Positions 1 through 6,914 of a stretch of DNA of 26,272 bases are shown in pieces. Where the stretch lies: NCBI GenBank assembly GCA_046734315.1, contig JBKPQY010000207.1, positions 1 through 26,272 of the forward strand, written 5' to 3'. The translations under genes were made by a program, and so were the position numbers. Source of the stretch: DASXRA01 sp046734315. Lineage in GTDB: Bacteria > Actinomycetota > Actinomycetes > Mycobacteriales > Jatrophihabitantaceae. Positions within the stretch are counted from its first letter, which is position 1. Every line of letters starts with the position of its first letter. The notes below the pieces were generated by a model. The model saw only the letters and a list, made by a program, of their open reading frames with translations. It was not told the DNA's origin and searched no databases.

Positions 1-209
1 GCACTACCCGCGTTCTTCGCCCCCAGCACCGCGCCTCCCAGCCCATCCCGCCACGAACCGAGCGGGACGCCGAGCGGGCTGCGGCACTTGCCTAGGCAGA
101 CGTCCTTCAGCGGCGTGAGCTCGTAAAGGGCGGCGACGAGCAGTGTCGCGCCGGCGATCGGCCGGCCTGCGTTCGACCAGGACAGCGGCATGACCGTCTG
201 CAAACAGGA
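1..209 (-). pseudogene. DUF2182 membrane protein fragment, N-terminus missing and C-terminus outside the window
   Basis: The minus-strand frame is open from position 209 (just after a TGA at 212-210) to the window edge. It reads a hydrophobic stretch, then ALYELTPLKDVCLGKCRSPL. This matches the signature of DUF2182 predicted metal-binding membrane proteins, in which a helix is followed by YQLTPLK, a Cys, and CRSPL. The family normally has several helices before this point. Here the upstream sequence is instead occupied by the tail of an HxlR-type gene on the other strand, so the N-terminal half is gone. The only possible starts are a TTG at 203 or an ATG at 191, neither with a convincing ribosome site. 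I infer a non-functional remnant left by a deletion or rearrangement. The family match is by eye, from the motif. Confidence 0.6.
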
Positions 210-429
210 TCAGGGGAAGGACGTCGACCTTGTCGTCCAGGGCGACACCGGACAGATGTACAAGTGGCTCGCAGGAATCCTGCCGTTCCGCGACCTCGTC
301 GGCTCCGGGCACGTTCAGCTGATCGGGCCAAGCCGTCTGGCTCGCGCCTTCCCGACATGGTTCACCGACGCACCGTTCGGCGAAGAACTGCGCCGCTCGT
401 CACGACGGATGCACGCCCGCCCCGCCTGA
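127..429 (+). pseudogene. C-terminal fragment of an HxlR-family regulator (SCP2-like tail domain)
   Basis: The frame is open after a TAA at 124-126. From about position 190 it reads VCKQDQGKDVDLVVQGD, then a Trp-Leu-Ala-Gly segment, SGHVQLIGPSRLARAFPTWF and a short basic tail. This is the pattern of the sterol-carrier-like C-terminal domain found behind the winged helix in one class of HxlR/MarR-type transcription factors, where a DPG..VDL motif precedes a GP..L.RAFP.W motif. The DNA-binding domain should lie upstream, but that DNA carries a DUF2182 fragment on the opposite strand. The remaining piece of about 80 residues cannot bind DNA as the family does. It could still be translated from the ATG at 190, though no good ribosome site precedes it. 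Confidence 0.6.
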
Positions 430-594
430 CGGACCACGCACGGCTGCAACGGGTGATGTGACCACGGCAAATCCCGAATAAGCGGGTTGGGTTTGGCCCG
501 GGCGTGCTGCTCCGAGACTCTTTGACGATCAGATCGCATGACCTGTTCGCGACCAGCGGACGGGCCTGCGGCGTCGACGTGGGTCACCAGCGCA

Positions 595-608
595 TACGGT
601 GAATTGTG
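595..608 (+). promoter_or_regulatory. Candidate -10 element giving a leaderless start for the hydrolase
   Basis: TACGGT at 595-600 fits the actinobacterial -10 pattern TAnnnT and ends five bases before the GTG at 606-608. No Shine-Dalgarno-like purine run lies in the 20 bases before the GTG. Together these suggest transcription starting at or within a base or two of the start codon. The -35 is not obvious; GTCGAC at 573-578 is a weak candidate. Confidence 0.35.
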
Positions 609-1457
609 CCTAGCTTCGCGTCCCACGACGGAACCGAACTTGCCTATCGTCTGGTCGGCGACGGCCCACCGCTGGTGTGTCTGCCGGGCGGACCTGGGCG
701 GGCGGCCGAGTATCTCGGTGCTCTCGGTGGCTTGAACAGGTTCCGGCGACTGGTGCTGTTCGATCTCCGGGGTGTGGGGTTGTCCGCTGATCCCGTGGAC
801 CCGGCGACGTTCCGGGTAGATCGCCTGGTGAACGATGTCGAGTCGTTGCGTGTCCATCTGGGCTTCGACCGGATGGACCTGCTCGCGCACTCAGCCGGCG
901 GTGTCCTCGCGACGCTGTACGCGGCAGCTTTCCCCGAGCGCGTCTCCAGGCTGATCCTGATCACCCCGGGCCTGGCCGCGGTCGACGTGCACGGCAGCGA
1001 AGAACAGTTGCGTGCAGCTCTCGAGCGCCGGGCGGCCGAGCCCTGGTACCCGGCCGCGCTAGCTGCGTTGGAGAAGATCATGGCAGGGGAACTCTCGCTG
1101 GAGGCCTTCGGTGAATCCAGGCCGTTCTATTACGGCCGCTGGGACACGACGGCTCAGGCGCACGCGAGCGTCGGGGTCGCCGAACGCCACATGGCCGCAC
1201 GGGCGGGCTATTTCGCCGACGTCGCCCTCGACGTGGCCTCAACCAGGGCCGGCCTGGCGAAGCTCGGCGCGCCCGTGTTGCTGTACGCGGGGGACGTTGA
1301 CCCGATGGTGACACCCGCCATGGTGCGGCAGGCGGCACCGCTGTTCAAAGCCGCGACTGTGGTCGTCCAGCGGGGAGCCGCGCATTTTCCGTGGGTTGAC
1401 GACCCAACGGCCTTCGCCGGCGCCGTCGGCTCGTTCCTCGGGCGACCGCCCGGTTGA
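606..1457 (+). CDS. Alpha/beta hydrolase (proline-iminopeptidase-like fold)
   Basis: This is a cytoplasmic serine hydrolase of 283 residues, the normal size for a single-domain alpha/beta hydrolase. Visible motifs in order are the oxyanion-region LPGGPGR (26-32), DLRGVGLS (53-60), the nucleophile elbow AHSAGG with Ser96, the acid in GDVDPM (probably Asp232) and the base in GAAHFPW (His260). The HGGPG-type oxyanion loop and the DxRGxGxS strand resemble proline iminopeptidases and epoxide-hydrolase-like enzymes. The substrate cannot be read from the sequence. The start is the GTG at 606, since the protein then begins directly with the first beta strands. The gene converges on a TetR gene across a strong hairpin. 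It has no operon partner, because the DNA upstream is a remnant region. Confidence 0.85.
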   Translation: MPSFASHDGTELAYRLVGDGPPLVCLPGGPGRAAEYLGALGGLNRFRRLVLFDLRGVGLSADPVDPATFRVDRLVNDVESLRVHLGFDRMDLLAHSAGGVLATLYAAAFPERVSRLILITPGLAAVDVHGSEEQLRAALERRAAEPWYPAALAALEKIMAGELSLEAFGESRPFYYGRWDTTAQAHASVGVAERHMAARAGYFADVALDVASTRAGLAKLGAPVLLYAGDVDPMVTPAMVRQAAPLFKAATVVVQRGAAHFPWVDDPTAFAGAVGSFLGRPPG

Positions 1458-1473
1458 CGGCTGCCTGCCGGGA

Positions 1474-1490
1474 CGGCGGGACACCCGCCG
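1474..1490. terminator. Bidirectional hairpin between convergent genes
   Basis: A perfect 7-bp stem, CGGCGGG then loop ACA then CCCGCCG, lies in the 39-base gap between the hydrolase stop and the TetR stop. It has no U tract, as is common in high-GC actinobacteria. The placement between two convergent stops supports a terminator role for both genes. Confidence 0.55.
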
Positions 1491-1496
1491 GCGCCA

Positions 1497-2066
1497 CTAT
1501 CGCGCTGAGTCGATCCACTTCTCCAGGTGCCGAGCCTGGCGGGCCATGATGCCGGCGTCGCGGAAGGTGTTGGCGAGCAGCGCCGAGCCTTGGATGCCGG
1601 ACAGCAACGCGAGGGCGAGGTCGCGGGCGTCCCGACGGCCCAGCTGCCGGAACTGCTCCTCGGCCCAGTCGGTGACCCGGCCGAAGATTTCGGCGCCCGC
1701 ACCACCGAGCGCGCCGTCGCACTTGTTGAGCTCCGCGCACAGACTGCCCACAGGGCAACCGTGTTCGGCCACTGTGTCGGCGACGTCGAGCCAGCCTCGG
1801 GTCAGGCCTTTGAGCCGAGCCTGCGGCGAGCGCAGCCGGTCAAGCTCGGCGAGCATCGTGTCGGCGTCGACGATGTAGGCCTCGACGACGGCGCGGACAA
1901 GGTCTTCCTTGGTCTTGAAGTAGTAGTAGACGTTGCCGGGCGGAACGTCCGCGGCTGTCGCGACATCGCTCAGCGTGGTCGGGTGCACGCCCTGCTCGTG
2001 GATGAGCATCTTCGCGCTCGCGACAAGGCGTTCGCGCTTACCGGTTCTTCGGAGTAAGTCAGTCAT
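1497..2066 (-). CDS. TetR/AcrR-family repressor of the adjacent exporter
   Basis: A 189-residue TetR-type regulator. The N-terminal helix-turn-helix spans about residues 10-55, with TTLSDVATAADVPPGNVYYYF followed by KTKEDLV, the usual recognition-helix and helix-4 signature. The C-terminal two thirds is the ligand and dimer domain; it contains LCAELNKCDG and a pair of Cys residues that are not diagnostic. The gene is divergent from a DHA2-type exporter, and the 72-base gap holds a perfect 12-bp inverted repeat. This is the classic arrangement for a self-regulated efflux repressor released by a substrate of the pump. The ATG start at 2066 has only a weak purine run before it. That the regulator binds the repeat is inferred from position and symmetry. 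Confidence 0.88.
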   Translation of the reverse strand: MTDLLRRTGKRERLVASAKMLIHEQGVHPTTLSDVATAADVPPGNVYYYFKTKEDLVRAVVEAYIVDADTMLAELDRLRSPQARLKGLTRGWLDVADTVAEHGCPVGSLCAELNKCDGALGGAGAEIFGRVTDWAEEQFRQLGRRDARDLALALLSGIQGSALLANTFRDAGIMARQARHLEKWIDSAR

Positions 2067-2087
2067 CTCACTTGCAGACTATCACGC

Positions 2088-2121
2088 GAATGTGTTAGTC
2101 AGGGAACTCACTAACACATTC
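2088..2121. promoter_or_regulatory. Perfect inverted repeat, probable TetR operator
   Basis: GAATGTGTTAGT at 2088-2099 and its exact reverse complement ACTAACACATTC at 2110-2121 are separated by 10 bases. The repeat sits between the divergent tetR (start 2066) and exporter (start 2139) genes, and ends a few bases before the exporter ribosome site GGAGGT at 2128-2133. A TTGCAG at 2072-2077 could be the exporter -35, which would place the -10 inside the left arm. A dimer bound here would block both genes. Confidence 0.75.
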
Positions 2122-2138
2122 AACCGTGGAGGTGCTTC

Positions 2139-3659
2139 ATGTCCGCGTCACCCGTCTCCGCAGAACCGGCAGCGCCGTCGTTCCTGACCACGCGCCGAGG
2201 CAGGCTGACACTCGCCTTCCTGTGTGCCGTCGGGTTTCTCGACTTCGTCGGAGCCGCGATCGTCAACGTCGCGCTGCCCGCGATCCGCGCGGATCTGCAC
2301 TTCTCGGTGCAGAACCTGCAGTGGGTGCTCAGCGGCTACCTGATCACCTACGGCGGTTTCATGCTGCTCGGCGGCCGGGCTGCGGATCTGCTCGGACGGC
2401 GCCGGGTCCTCGTGGCCGGCATCGTGGTCTTCGGCGCAACCTCGCTCGTCGGCGGGCTGGCCGCCAACGCCGGCATGCTCGTCGGTGCCCGCCTCGTGCA
2501 GGGCGTCGGAGCGGCGATGATGCTGCCCGCCGCGTTATCGATCCTGACCACGACGTTCAGCACCGCGTCCGATCGGCACACCGCGCTCGGCGCGTGGGGC
2601 GCAATGGCCGGTCTCTCGTCGGCCGTCGGTGTGTTCTTCGGCGGCGTCCTCACCGAGGGACCCGGGTGGCGCTGGGTACTGTTGATCAACATCCCGGTAT
2701 GCGTCGTGGTGTTCTTCGCCGCGTTCCGGCTCGTTGAGGACGACCGGCCCGACACACCACTGAAGAACTTCGACACGCTCGGCGCGGTCCTCGGCACCGC
2801 CGCGATGCTGCTGCTGGTCTACGCACTGGTCAAGGCGCCCGAGGACGGCTGGGGCACCGCCCGCACGGTCGGCGAACTCGCGACAGCGGGCGTACTGCTC
2901 GCAGCCTTCGTCTACAACGAACACCGGCACCGCAACCCCCTCGCGCCGCTTTCCATCTTCCGCATCCGCGGGCTAGGGGCCGCCAACGCGGCCCAGGTGA
3001 TCGCCATGGCCGGGTTCTACTCGATGTTCTTCTTCCTCACCCTCTACATGCAAAACGTGCTCGGCTACTCCGAAATCAAGGGCGGATCGGCCTACCTTCC
3101 GGTCACGTTCGGCGTCGCGATCTCCTCTGGCATCGCCTCGATGCTGTTCAGCCGCATCGGCACCCGCCCGATCATCGTCGCCGGCGCCGCCCTCGCATCC
3201 GGCGCGGTCTTCTGGCTGGCCCGCATCCCCGTGCACGGCTCCTACCTCACGGACCTGCTACCGCCACTCGTCCTGATGTCCTTCGGGCTCGGCGCCGTCT
3301 TCGTCGGCGTCACGACCGCGGCCAACGCCGGCGTGCCCGCCGACAAGGCGGGCCTCGCCGCCGCACTGATCAACAGCTCCACCTGGATCGGTGGCGCGCT
3401 CGGCCTCGCAATCTTCTCCGCGATCGCCAGCGCACGCACGAACCACCTGCTCGCCAGCGGCAGTCCGGCGCCGGTCGCTCTCACCTCCGGCTTCCGCTAT
3501 GCGCTAGTGGCCTGCGGGATCTTCCTCGCCGCCGCCGCGGTGATCGCACTGCGAGCGCGCAACACCCGCGGCGAACACCCGGAACCTGCCCCCGAGATCA
3601 TCGGGGTTTCCGCGGACGTCCACGCCACCCCCACACCCGCACTCGAGACGGGTGACTAA
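2139..3659 (+). CDS. MFS multidrug exporter, DHA2 (14-TM, EmrB/QacA-like) family
   Basis: A proton-coupled drug efflux permease of the inner membrane, 506 residues, the usual length of 14-helix DHA2 transporters. The N-terminal cytoplasmic stretch is followed by LDFVGAAIVNVALPAI (about 34-49, the DHA family motif D1), motif A as GGRAADLLGRRRVL (78-91) after helix 2, and a glycine-rich motif-C-like segment AGLSSAVGVFFGG. Many hydrophobic helices follow, ending in a polar tail. The ATG is preceded by GGAGGT at a good distance. The partner regulator is the divergent TetR gene, and the shared operator predicts induction by an exported compound. The substrate is unknown; relatives export dyes, antibiotics or self-made metabolites. 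No EmrA-like partner is nearby, as is usual in Gram-positive bacteria. Confidence 0.92.
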   Translation: MSASPVSAEPAAPSFLTTRRGRLTLAFLCAVGFLDFVGAAIVNVALPAIRADLHFSVQNLQWVLSGYLITYGGFMLLGGRAADLLGRRRVLVAGIVVFGATSLVGGLAANAGMLVGARLVQGVGAAMMLPAALSILTTTFSTASDRHTALGAWGAMAGLSSAVGVFFGGVLTEGPGWRWVLLINIPVCVVVFFAAFRLVEDDRPDTPLKNFDTLGAVLGTAAMLLLVYALVKAPEDGWGTARTVGELATAGVLLAAFVYNEHRHRNPLAPLSIFRIRGLGAANAAQVIAMAGFYSMFFFLTLYMQNVLGYSEIKGGSAYLPVTFGVAISSGIASMLFSRIGTRPIIVAGAALASGAVFWLARIPVHGSYLTDLLPPLVLMSFGLGAVFVGVTTAANAGVPADKAGLAAALINSSTWIGGALGLAIFSAIASARTNHLLASGSPAPVALTSGFRYALVACGIFLAAAAVIALRARNTRGEHPEPAPEIIGVSADVHATPTPALETGD

Positions 3660-3692
3660 ACGATGGAAGCTCAGCCCATGACACCCTTCCCA

Positions 3693-3733
3693 CGTCACGA
3701 AGTGACGACGCGGGCTACCCGCACGGCATGCCG
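3693..3733. terminator. Cluster of three short hairpins between convergent genes
   Basis: Three consecutive dyads fill the gap between the exporter stop and the DUF5996 stop: CGTCAC-GAA-GTGACG (3693-3707), GCGGG-CTA-CCCGC (3710-3722) and the palindrome CGGCATGCCG (3724-3733). None has a U tract. Their placement between two convergent genes suggests a bidirectional termination zone. Confidence 0.4.
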
Positions 3734-3744
3734 ACCACGCACCC

Positions 3745-4665
3745 TTACCTAAGTGGGGGCGGCGTGCTGTCGGCGGTGGCGGCGAGGTCTGTGTCCCAGC
3801 CGCAGGTCAGGCAGGCGTGGCGGAACGCGGAGCGGGCGAATTCCAGCGCCGCCGCGCCGGGGTCGGGGGCGGCTCGGACGTCGTCCCATTCGAGGATGTA
3901 TTCGCCGAGGGTCTCGTCCCAGCGGGCGGCGGCCGGCGACAAGCGTGCGTGGGCGAAGGCGGGCGGGGCGGGGTGAGCGAACGCGAAGAACGCCGCACCT
4001 GAGTGGCGAGCGTCTCCGGGCCACCAGCCGATCTCGATCGCTTGGGCGTCGGCTGCATTCCGCGTGATGAAATCGCCCGACGGTGCGTCGGCGGGCAGGC
4101 CCGAGAATAGCGCCACCGCCAGGTCGAACGAGCCCCACCACGCGTTGACCGGTGTCGAGCGGCCTCGGAACGGCGCGCGGAACGACGCCAGGGTGAGCGC
4201 CGCCTGGGTGGCCGCAGCGAAGTAGTCGCCGACCCGATCGGGGTCGTAGCTGGCGTGCGCGTAGTCCCTGTCGAGGGGCAGTGTCCACGGAACCTCCTGC
4301 GGCACCGGGTTGATCTTGACGGTGCCGCCGAGGACGGCGACGGCGGCGAGCACGTCCGAGGTCACATCCGCAACGGCACGGTTCGGGGTGAGCGGAACCC
4401 GCTCGACCCGGCCGTCGCTGTGCTCTGCTACCGCCTCGTGCGCGCGCAAATCCAACGCCACGACCAGCGACCCGGACCCATCGGGCGCGGGCAGCAGTGC
4501 GGTCTCCCACCCGCGCGCAGTCAGCCGCAGCGCCGCGTGCTGTAGCTGCGGCTCCGGTGGCGCCAGCTGCACAGCGAGCTTGCCCAGCACTTGGGTATGC
4601 GCGTGCAGCGTGTCGCAGGTGGGTGCCCACACGTCGTACGAAATCGCCGGCCAACGCGCTGTCAT
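3745..4665 (-). CDS. DUF5996 family protein, function unknown
   Basis: A 306-residue soluble protein, probably cytoplasmic, of the DUF5996 family as I recognise it. It begins with WPAISYDVWAPTCDTLHAHTQ. Conserved-looking blocks include VNAWWGSFDLAVALFSG, IEIGWWPGD, FFAFAHPAPP and GEYILEWDDVR near the C-terminus, rich in aromatic and acidic residues. No catalytic function is established to my knowledge, and none should be assigned. The start chosen is the ATG at 4665, preceded by AAAGGAG at a proper distance. The frame stays open further upstream but loses family character. It is monocistronic: its 3' side meets the exporter's hairpin cluster, and its 5' side faces a 333-base gap shared with a divergent stress-protein gene. 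Confidence 0.82.
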   Translation of the reverse strand: MTARWPAISYDVWAPTCDTLHAHTQVLGKLAVQLAPPEPQLQHAALRLTARGWETALLPAPDGSGSLVVALDLRAHEAVAEHSDGRVERVPLTPNRAVADVTSDVLAAVAVLGGTVKINPVPQEVPWTLPLDRDYAHASYDPDRVGDYFAAATQAALTLASFRAPFRGRSTPVNAWWGSFDLAVALFSGLPADAPSGDFITRNAADAQAIEIGWWPGDARHSGAAFFAFAHPAPPAFAHARLSPAAARWDETLGEYILEWDDVRAAPDPGAAALEFARSAFRHACLTCGWDTDLAATADSTPPPLR

Positions 4666-4941
4666 GAGCCGCTCCTTTCCCTGCTGCGAGAAGCCCCACG
4701 GACAGCCTGACCCGAGCCCGGAGCGCCCGGCAAGGCGCAACGGCCGCGCGGGCATAGGCGCATCGCTCGCGGAGGCCAACACTCGGGCAACGATCGTGAG
4801 GCTCAATGGCGTCGGACTGCGCAACGACGACGCGCGCTACGGCACTTCAGGCCTGCAGGAGTTTCGGAAGCCCGAAGTCATCGGCACGAATCGGCGGCAT
4901 TGCTCGAGACCACCTCGACCGCAGCGCCGCAGTCTGAAATA
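4666..4941. other. Divergent intergenic region without a convincing gene
   Basis: The full gap between the DUF5996 and universal-stress genes runs 4666-4998. No frame here has family character. Overlapping open frames are antisense or run-on extensions of the neighbours. An AT-richer patch around 4934-4943 (GAAATATT) is the most promoter-like spot and would place a transcript start just before the nested hairpin that precedes the stress gene. No clear -35 accompanies it. Confidence 0.4.
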
Positions 4942-4985
4942 TTGGCCACCCGGAGCGGTGCATGTCGGCATGCACCGTCGGCCAA
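4942..4985 (+). promoter_or_regulatory. Nested dyad (hairpin or operator) just before the universal stress gene
   Basis: An inner perfect repeat, CGGTGCATG (4956-4964), TCGG, CATGCACCG (4969-4977), has 9-bp arms and a 4-base loop. An outer pair, TTGGCC (4942-4947) and GGCCAA (4980-4985), encloses it. The outer right arm touches AAGGGGG (4984-4990), the only Shine-Dalgarno-like run before the GTG at 4999. The structure could act as an RNA hairpin modulating ribosome access, or as a DNA operator; position alone cannot separate these. Confidence 0.5.
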
Positions 4986-4998
4986 GGGGGTGGGTTTG

Positions 4999-5520
4999 GT
5001 GAGCGGGATCGTGGTCGGGGTAGATGGATCGCCCGGCGCCCGGAGCGCGCTGGTGTGGGCGGCCGCGGAAGCGCGGCTGCGGCAGGCGGTGCTCCGCGTT
5101 GTGTACGCGTACCAGACCCACGGGTCGGCGTTTCACGACTACGACCCGATCTCGCATTCTGTGCCGACGCGTGGGCAGGGAATCACTCCGGACGAAGAGC
5201 CGTTTGAGCAGGACGAGCCCGCGATGTTGTCGGGTCGAGCCAGAGTCGAGGACGCTTTCCAGAACCAGGCGGACGATGACCTTGACTCGCTGCTCGGCCA
5301 GTTCGAGGACGCGCTCACCGGCGTGGACGTACAACGCGACGTGATCAACGACCGCCACCCGGGCAAGGCGCTGCTGGACATCTCGCGAGACGCCGATCTG
5401 CTGGTGGTTGGCGCACGCGGGCACGGCGGCTTTTCCGAGCTGAGGCTGGGGTCGGTGAGCCATGCCGTCGTGCTGCACGCGGTGTGTCCCGTGGTGGTCG
5501 TACCCCCGCGTGACGCCTAA
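4999..5520 (+). CDS. Universal stress protein, UspA family
   Basis: A 173-residue single Usp domain, cytoplasmic, of the ATP-binding type. It opens with IVVGVDGSPGARSALVWAAAEA (first strand and helix), and the nucleotide-binding signature G-x2-G-x9-G-S is present in GARGHGGFSELRLGSVS (138-154), followed by CPVVVVPP. Between about residues 45 and 95 is a longer-than-usual acidic insert containing PDEEPFEQDEP. Two starts are possible. The frame is open back to ATG-like codons near 4900, but homology begins at the GTG at 4999, preceded by AAGGGGG. Usp proteins help survival in starvation or low oxygen in actinobacteria; the exact role here is not visible. A nested hairpin lies directly upstream. 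The gene converges on zwf. Confidence 0.88.
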   Translation: MSGIVVGVDGSPGARSALVWAAAEARLRQAVLRVVYAYQTHGSAFHDYDPISHSVPTRGQGITPDEEPFEQDEPAMLSGRARVEDAFQNQADDDLDSLLGQFEDALTGVDVQRDVINDRHPGKALLDISRDADLLVVGARGHGGFSELRLGSVSHAVVLHAVCPVVVVPPRDA

Positions 5521-5537
5521 CGGATCTGGGTGACCAA

Positions 5538-5552
5538 CCGGCTGTCAGCCGG
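5538..5552. terminator. Short hairpin between convergent uspA-like and zwf genes
   Basis: CCGGCT at 5538-5543, loop GTC, and AGCCGG at 5547-5552 form a 6-bp GC stem. It lies in the 32-base gap between the two convergent stop codons and touches the zwf stop. There is no U tract. Confidence 0.4.
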
Positions 5553-6914
5553 CTACCGACGGGCGGGGCCGTCGGAGCCGGCCGGGTACTCCTCCAGCGG
5601 AACGCGGTCGGCGGCCCAGGCGGCGAGCACCGGGCTGACGACGCGCCACGACTCCTCGGCCTCATCGCCGCGGATCGAGAGGGCAGCATTGCGGTTGAAC
5701 ACGTCCAGGAGCAGCCGCCCGTAGGCGGGCAACGCGGCCGGTTCGATATCGGCGCTGAGGGTCAGTGGGGCGAGTGTGCGCGCATGGGCGCCGACACCCA
5801 TCAGCTCGACGACGACGCCTTCCGGTTCGAGTGCGAAGCGGAGTACGTTCGGTCGGGCGTCGCCACGGAAGCCGTCGGGAAGATGTGGCACCTGGCGAAA
5901 GTGCACGGCGACCTCCATGCGGTCCCGGCCGAGTGCCTTGCCGGTCCGCATCCGGAAGATCGTGCCGGGCCAGCGCCAGTTGTCCAGCTGAAGTTCCACC
6001 TCGGCGAAGGTCTCGGTGCGGTGGTCCGGGTCCACTCCTTGCTCGTCGACGTAGGCCGGTATCGGACGGCCGTTGATAGATCCCCGGGCATAACGGGCCC
6101 GACGCGTTCGATGTACCACGTCCGTGTCGCTGAGCGGGCGAATCGAGCGCAGGACGTCGACCTTGCGATCGCGGAGATCGCGCGCCTCGAGACTGATCGG
6201 CGGTTCCATCGCCACCAGGCACAGCAACTGCAGCAGGTGGTTTTGCAGCATGTCCTTGAGCGCGCCGACGCCGTCGTAGTAGCCGGCCCTGCCCTCGAGC
6301 GCGAGCGACTCCTCCCAGACGATCTCCACTTCACAGATGTGCCGGCTGTTCCAGATCGGTTCCAGAACACGGTTGGCCAGCCTCGTGCCGAGAACGTTCT
6401 GCACGGTTGTCATGGCCAGGAAATGGTCGACGCGGAACACCGACTCTTCAGGAATGACCTCGGCGAGCAGGGTATTCAGCTTTACCGCTGCCGCCAGGTC
6501 CTCGCCGAACGGCTTCTCCAGGACGATCGTGCTTCCCTCCGCCAACCCCGTGTGATGCAGGGCTGAGACGGTTGCGGCGAAGATCGACGGAGGCAGCGCG
6601 AGGTAGGCGGCCAGCGGCTCGTCGCCGGTGATCGCGGTGGCTACCGCGGCCGGGTCGGTGACGTCTGCCTGGTGGTAGCGCGACGCCGCGACCACGGCGT
6701 GCCGGGCATCCTGGGGGAGTTCTCCGGCGTGGCGGTCGAGTTCGGCCGCTGCCCAGTTCCGGAACTGTTCGTCGCTCCAGTCCTCCCGGCTCACGCCGAT
6801 CAGCTGGAACCGGTCAGCGAGATCCGCTGCGTTGCGCAGGGCGGCGAGGCCCGGCAGGAGATAGCGCCCGGTGAGGTCGCCGGTCGCGCCGAAGATGGCG
6901 AGGCGCTCGATCAT
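5553..6914 (-). CDS. zwf: Glucose-6-phosphate dehydrogenase, Zwf1-like divergent clade
   Basis: Oxidises glucose 6-phosphate to 6-phosphogluconolactone with NAD(P)+, the first step of the oxidative pentose-phosphate and Entner-Doudoroff routes. The protein has 453 residues, shorter than the usual 480-510. Visible elements are the dinucleotide loop GATGDLT (9-15), EKPFGEDL (133-140), RVDHFLAMTTVQN (161-173), the catalytic His226 in DMLQNHLLQ, and RTGKAL (323-328). The canonical substrate motif RIDHYLGKE is changed: the active-site His164 remains, Tyr is Phe, and the Gly-Lys-Glu is Ala-Met-Thr, so the phosphate-binding Lys is missing. My recollection is that mycobacterial Zwf1 proteins share this kind of change. 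The ATG at 6914 overlaps the stop of the upstream GH15 gene in an ATGA arrangement, so the two are translationally coupled. Confidence 0.88.
   Translation of the reverse strand: MIERLAIFGATGDLTGRYLLPGLAALRNAADLADRFQLIGVSREDWSDEQFRNWAAAELDRHAGELPQDARHAVVAASRYHQADVTDPAAVATAITGDEPLAAYLALPPSIFAATVSALHHTGLAEGSTIVLEKPFGEDLAAAVKLNTLLAEVIPEESVFRVDHFLAMTTVQNVLGTRLANRVLEPIWNSRHICEVEIVWEESLALEGRAGYYDGVGALKDMLQNHLLQLLCLVAMEPPISLEARDLRDRKVDVLRSIRPLSDTDVVHRTRRARYARGSINGRPIPAYVDEQGVDPDHRTETFAEVELQLDNWRWPGTIFRMRTGKALGRDRMEVAVHFRQVPHLPDGFRGDARPNVLRFALEPEGVVVELMGVGAHARTLAPLTLSADIEPAALPAYGRLLLDVFNRNAALSIRGDEAEESWRVVSPVLAAWAADRVPLEEYPAGSDGPARR

Noticed and set aside
3660..3744. Possible attachment site or inverted-repeat end of a mobile element in the exporter/DUF5996 gap
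   Set aside because: The three short dyads are unrelated to each other, and no transposase or integrase gene or target duplication is present; a termination zone explains them better.
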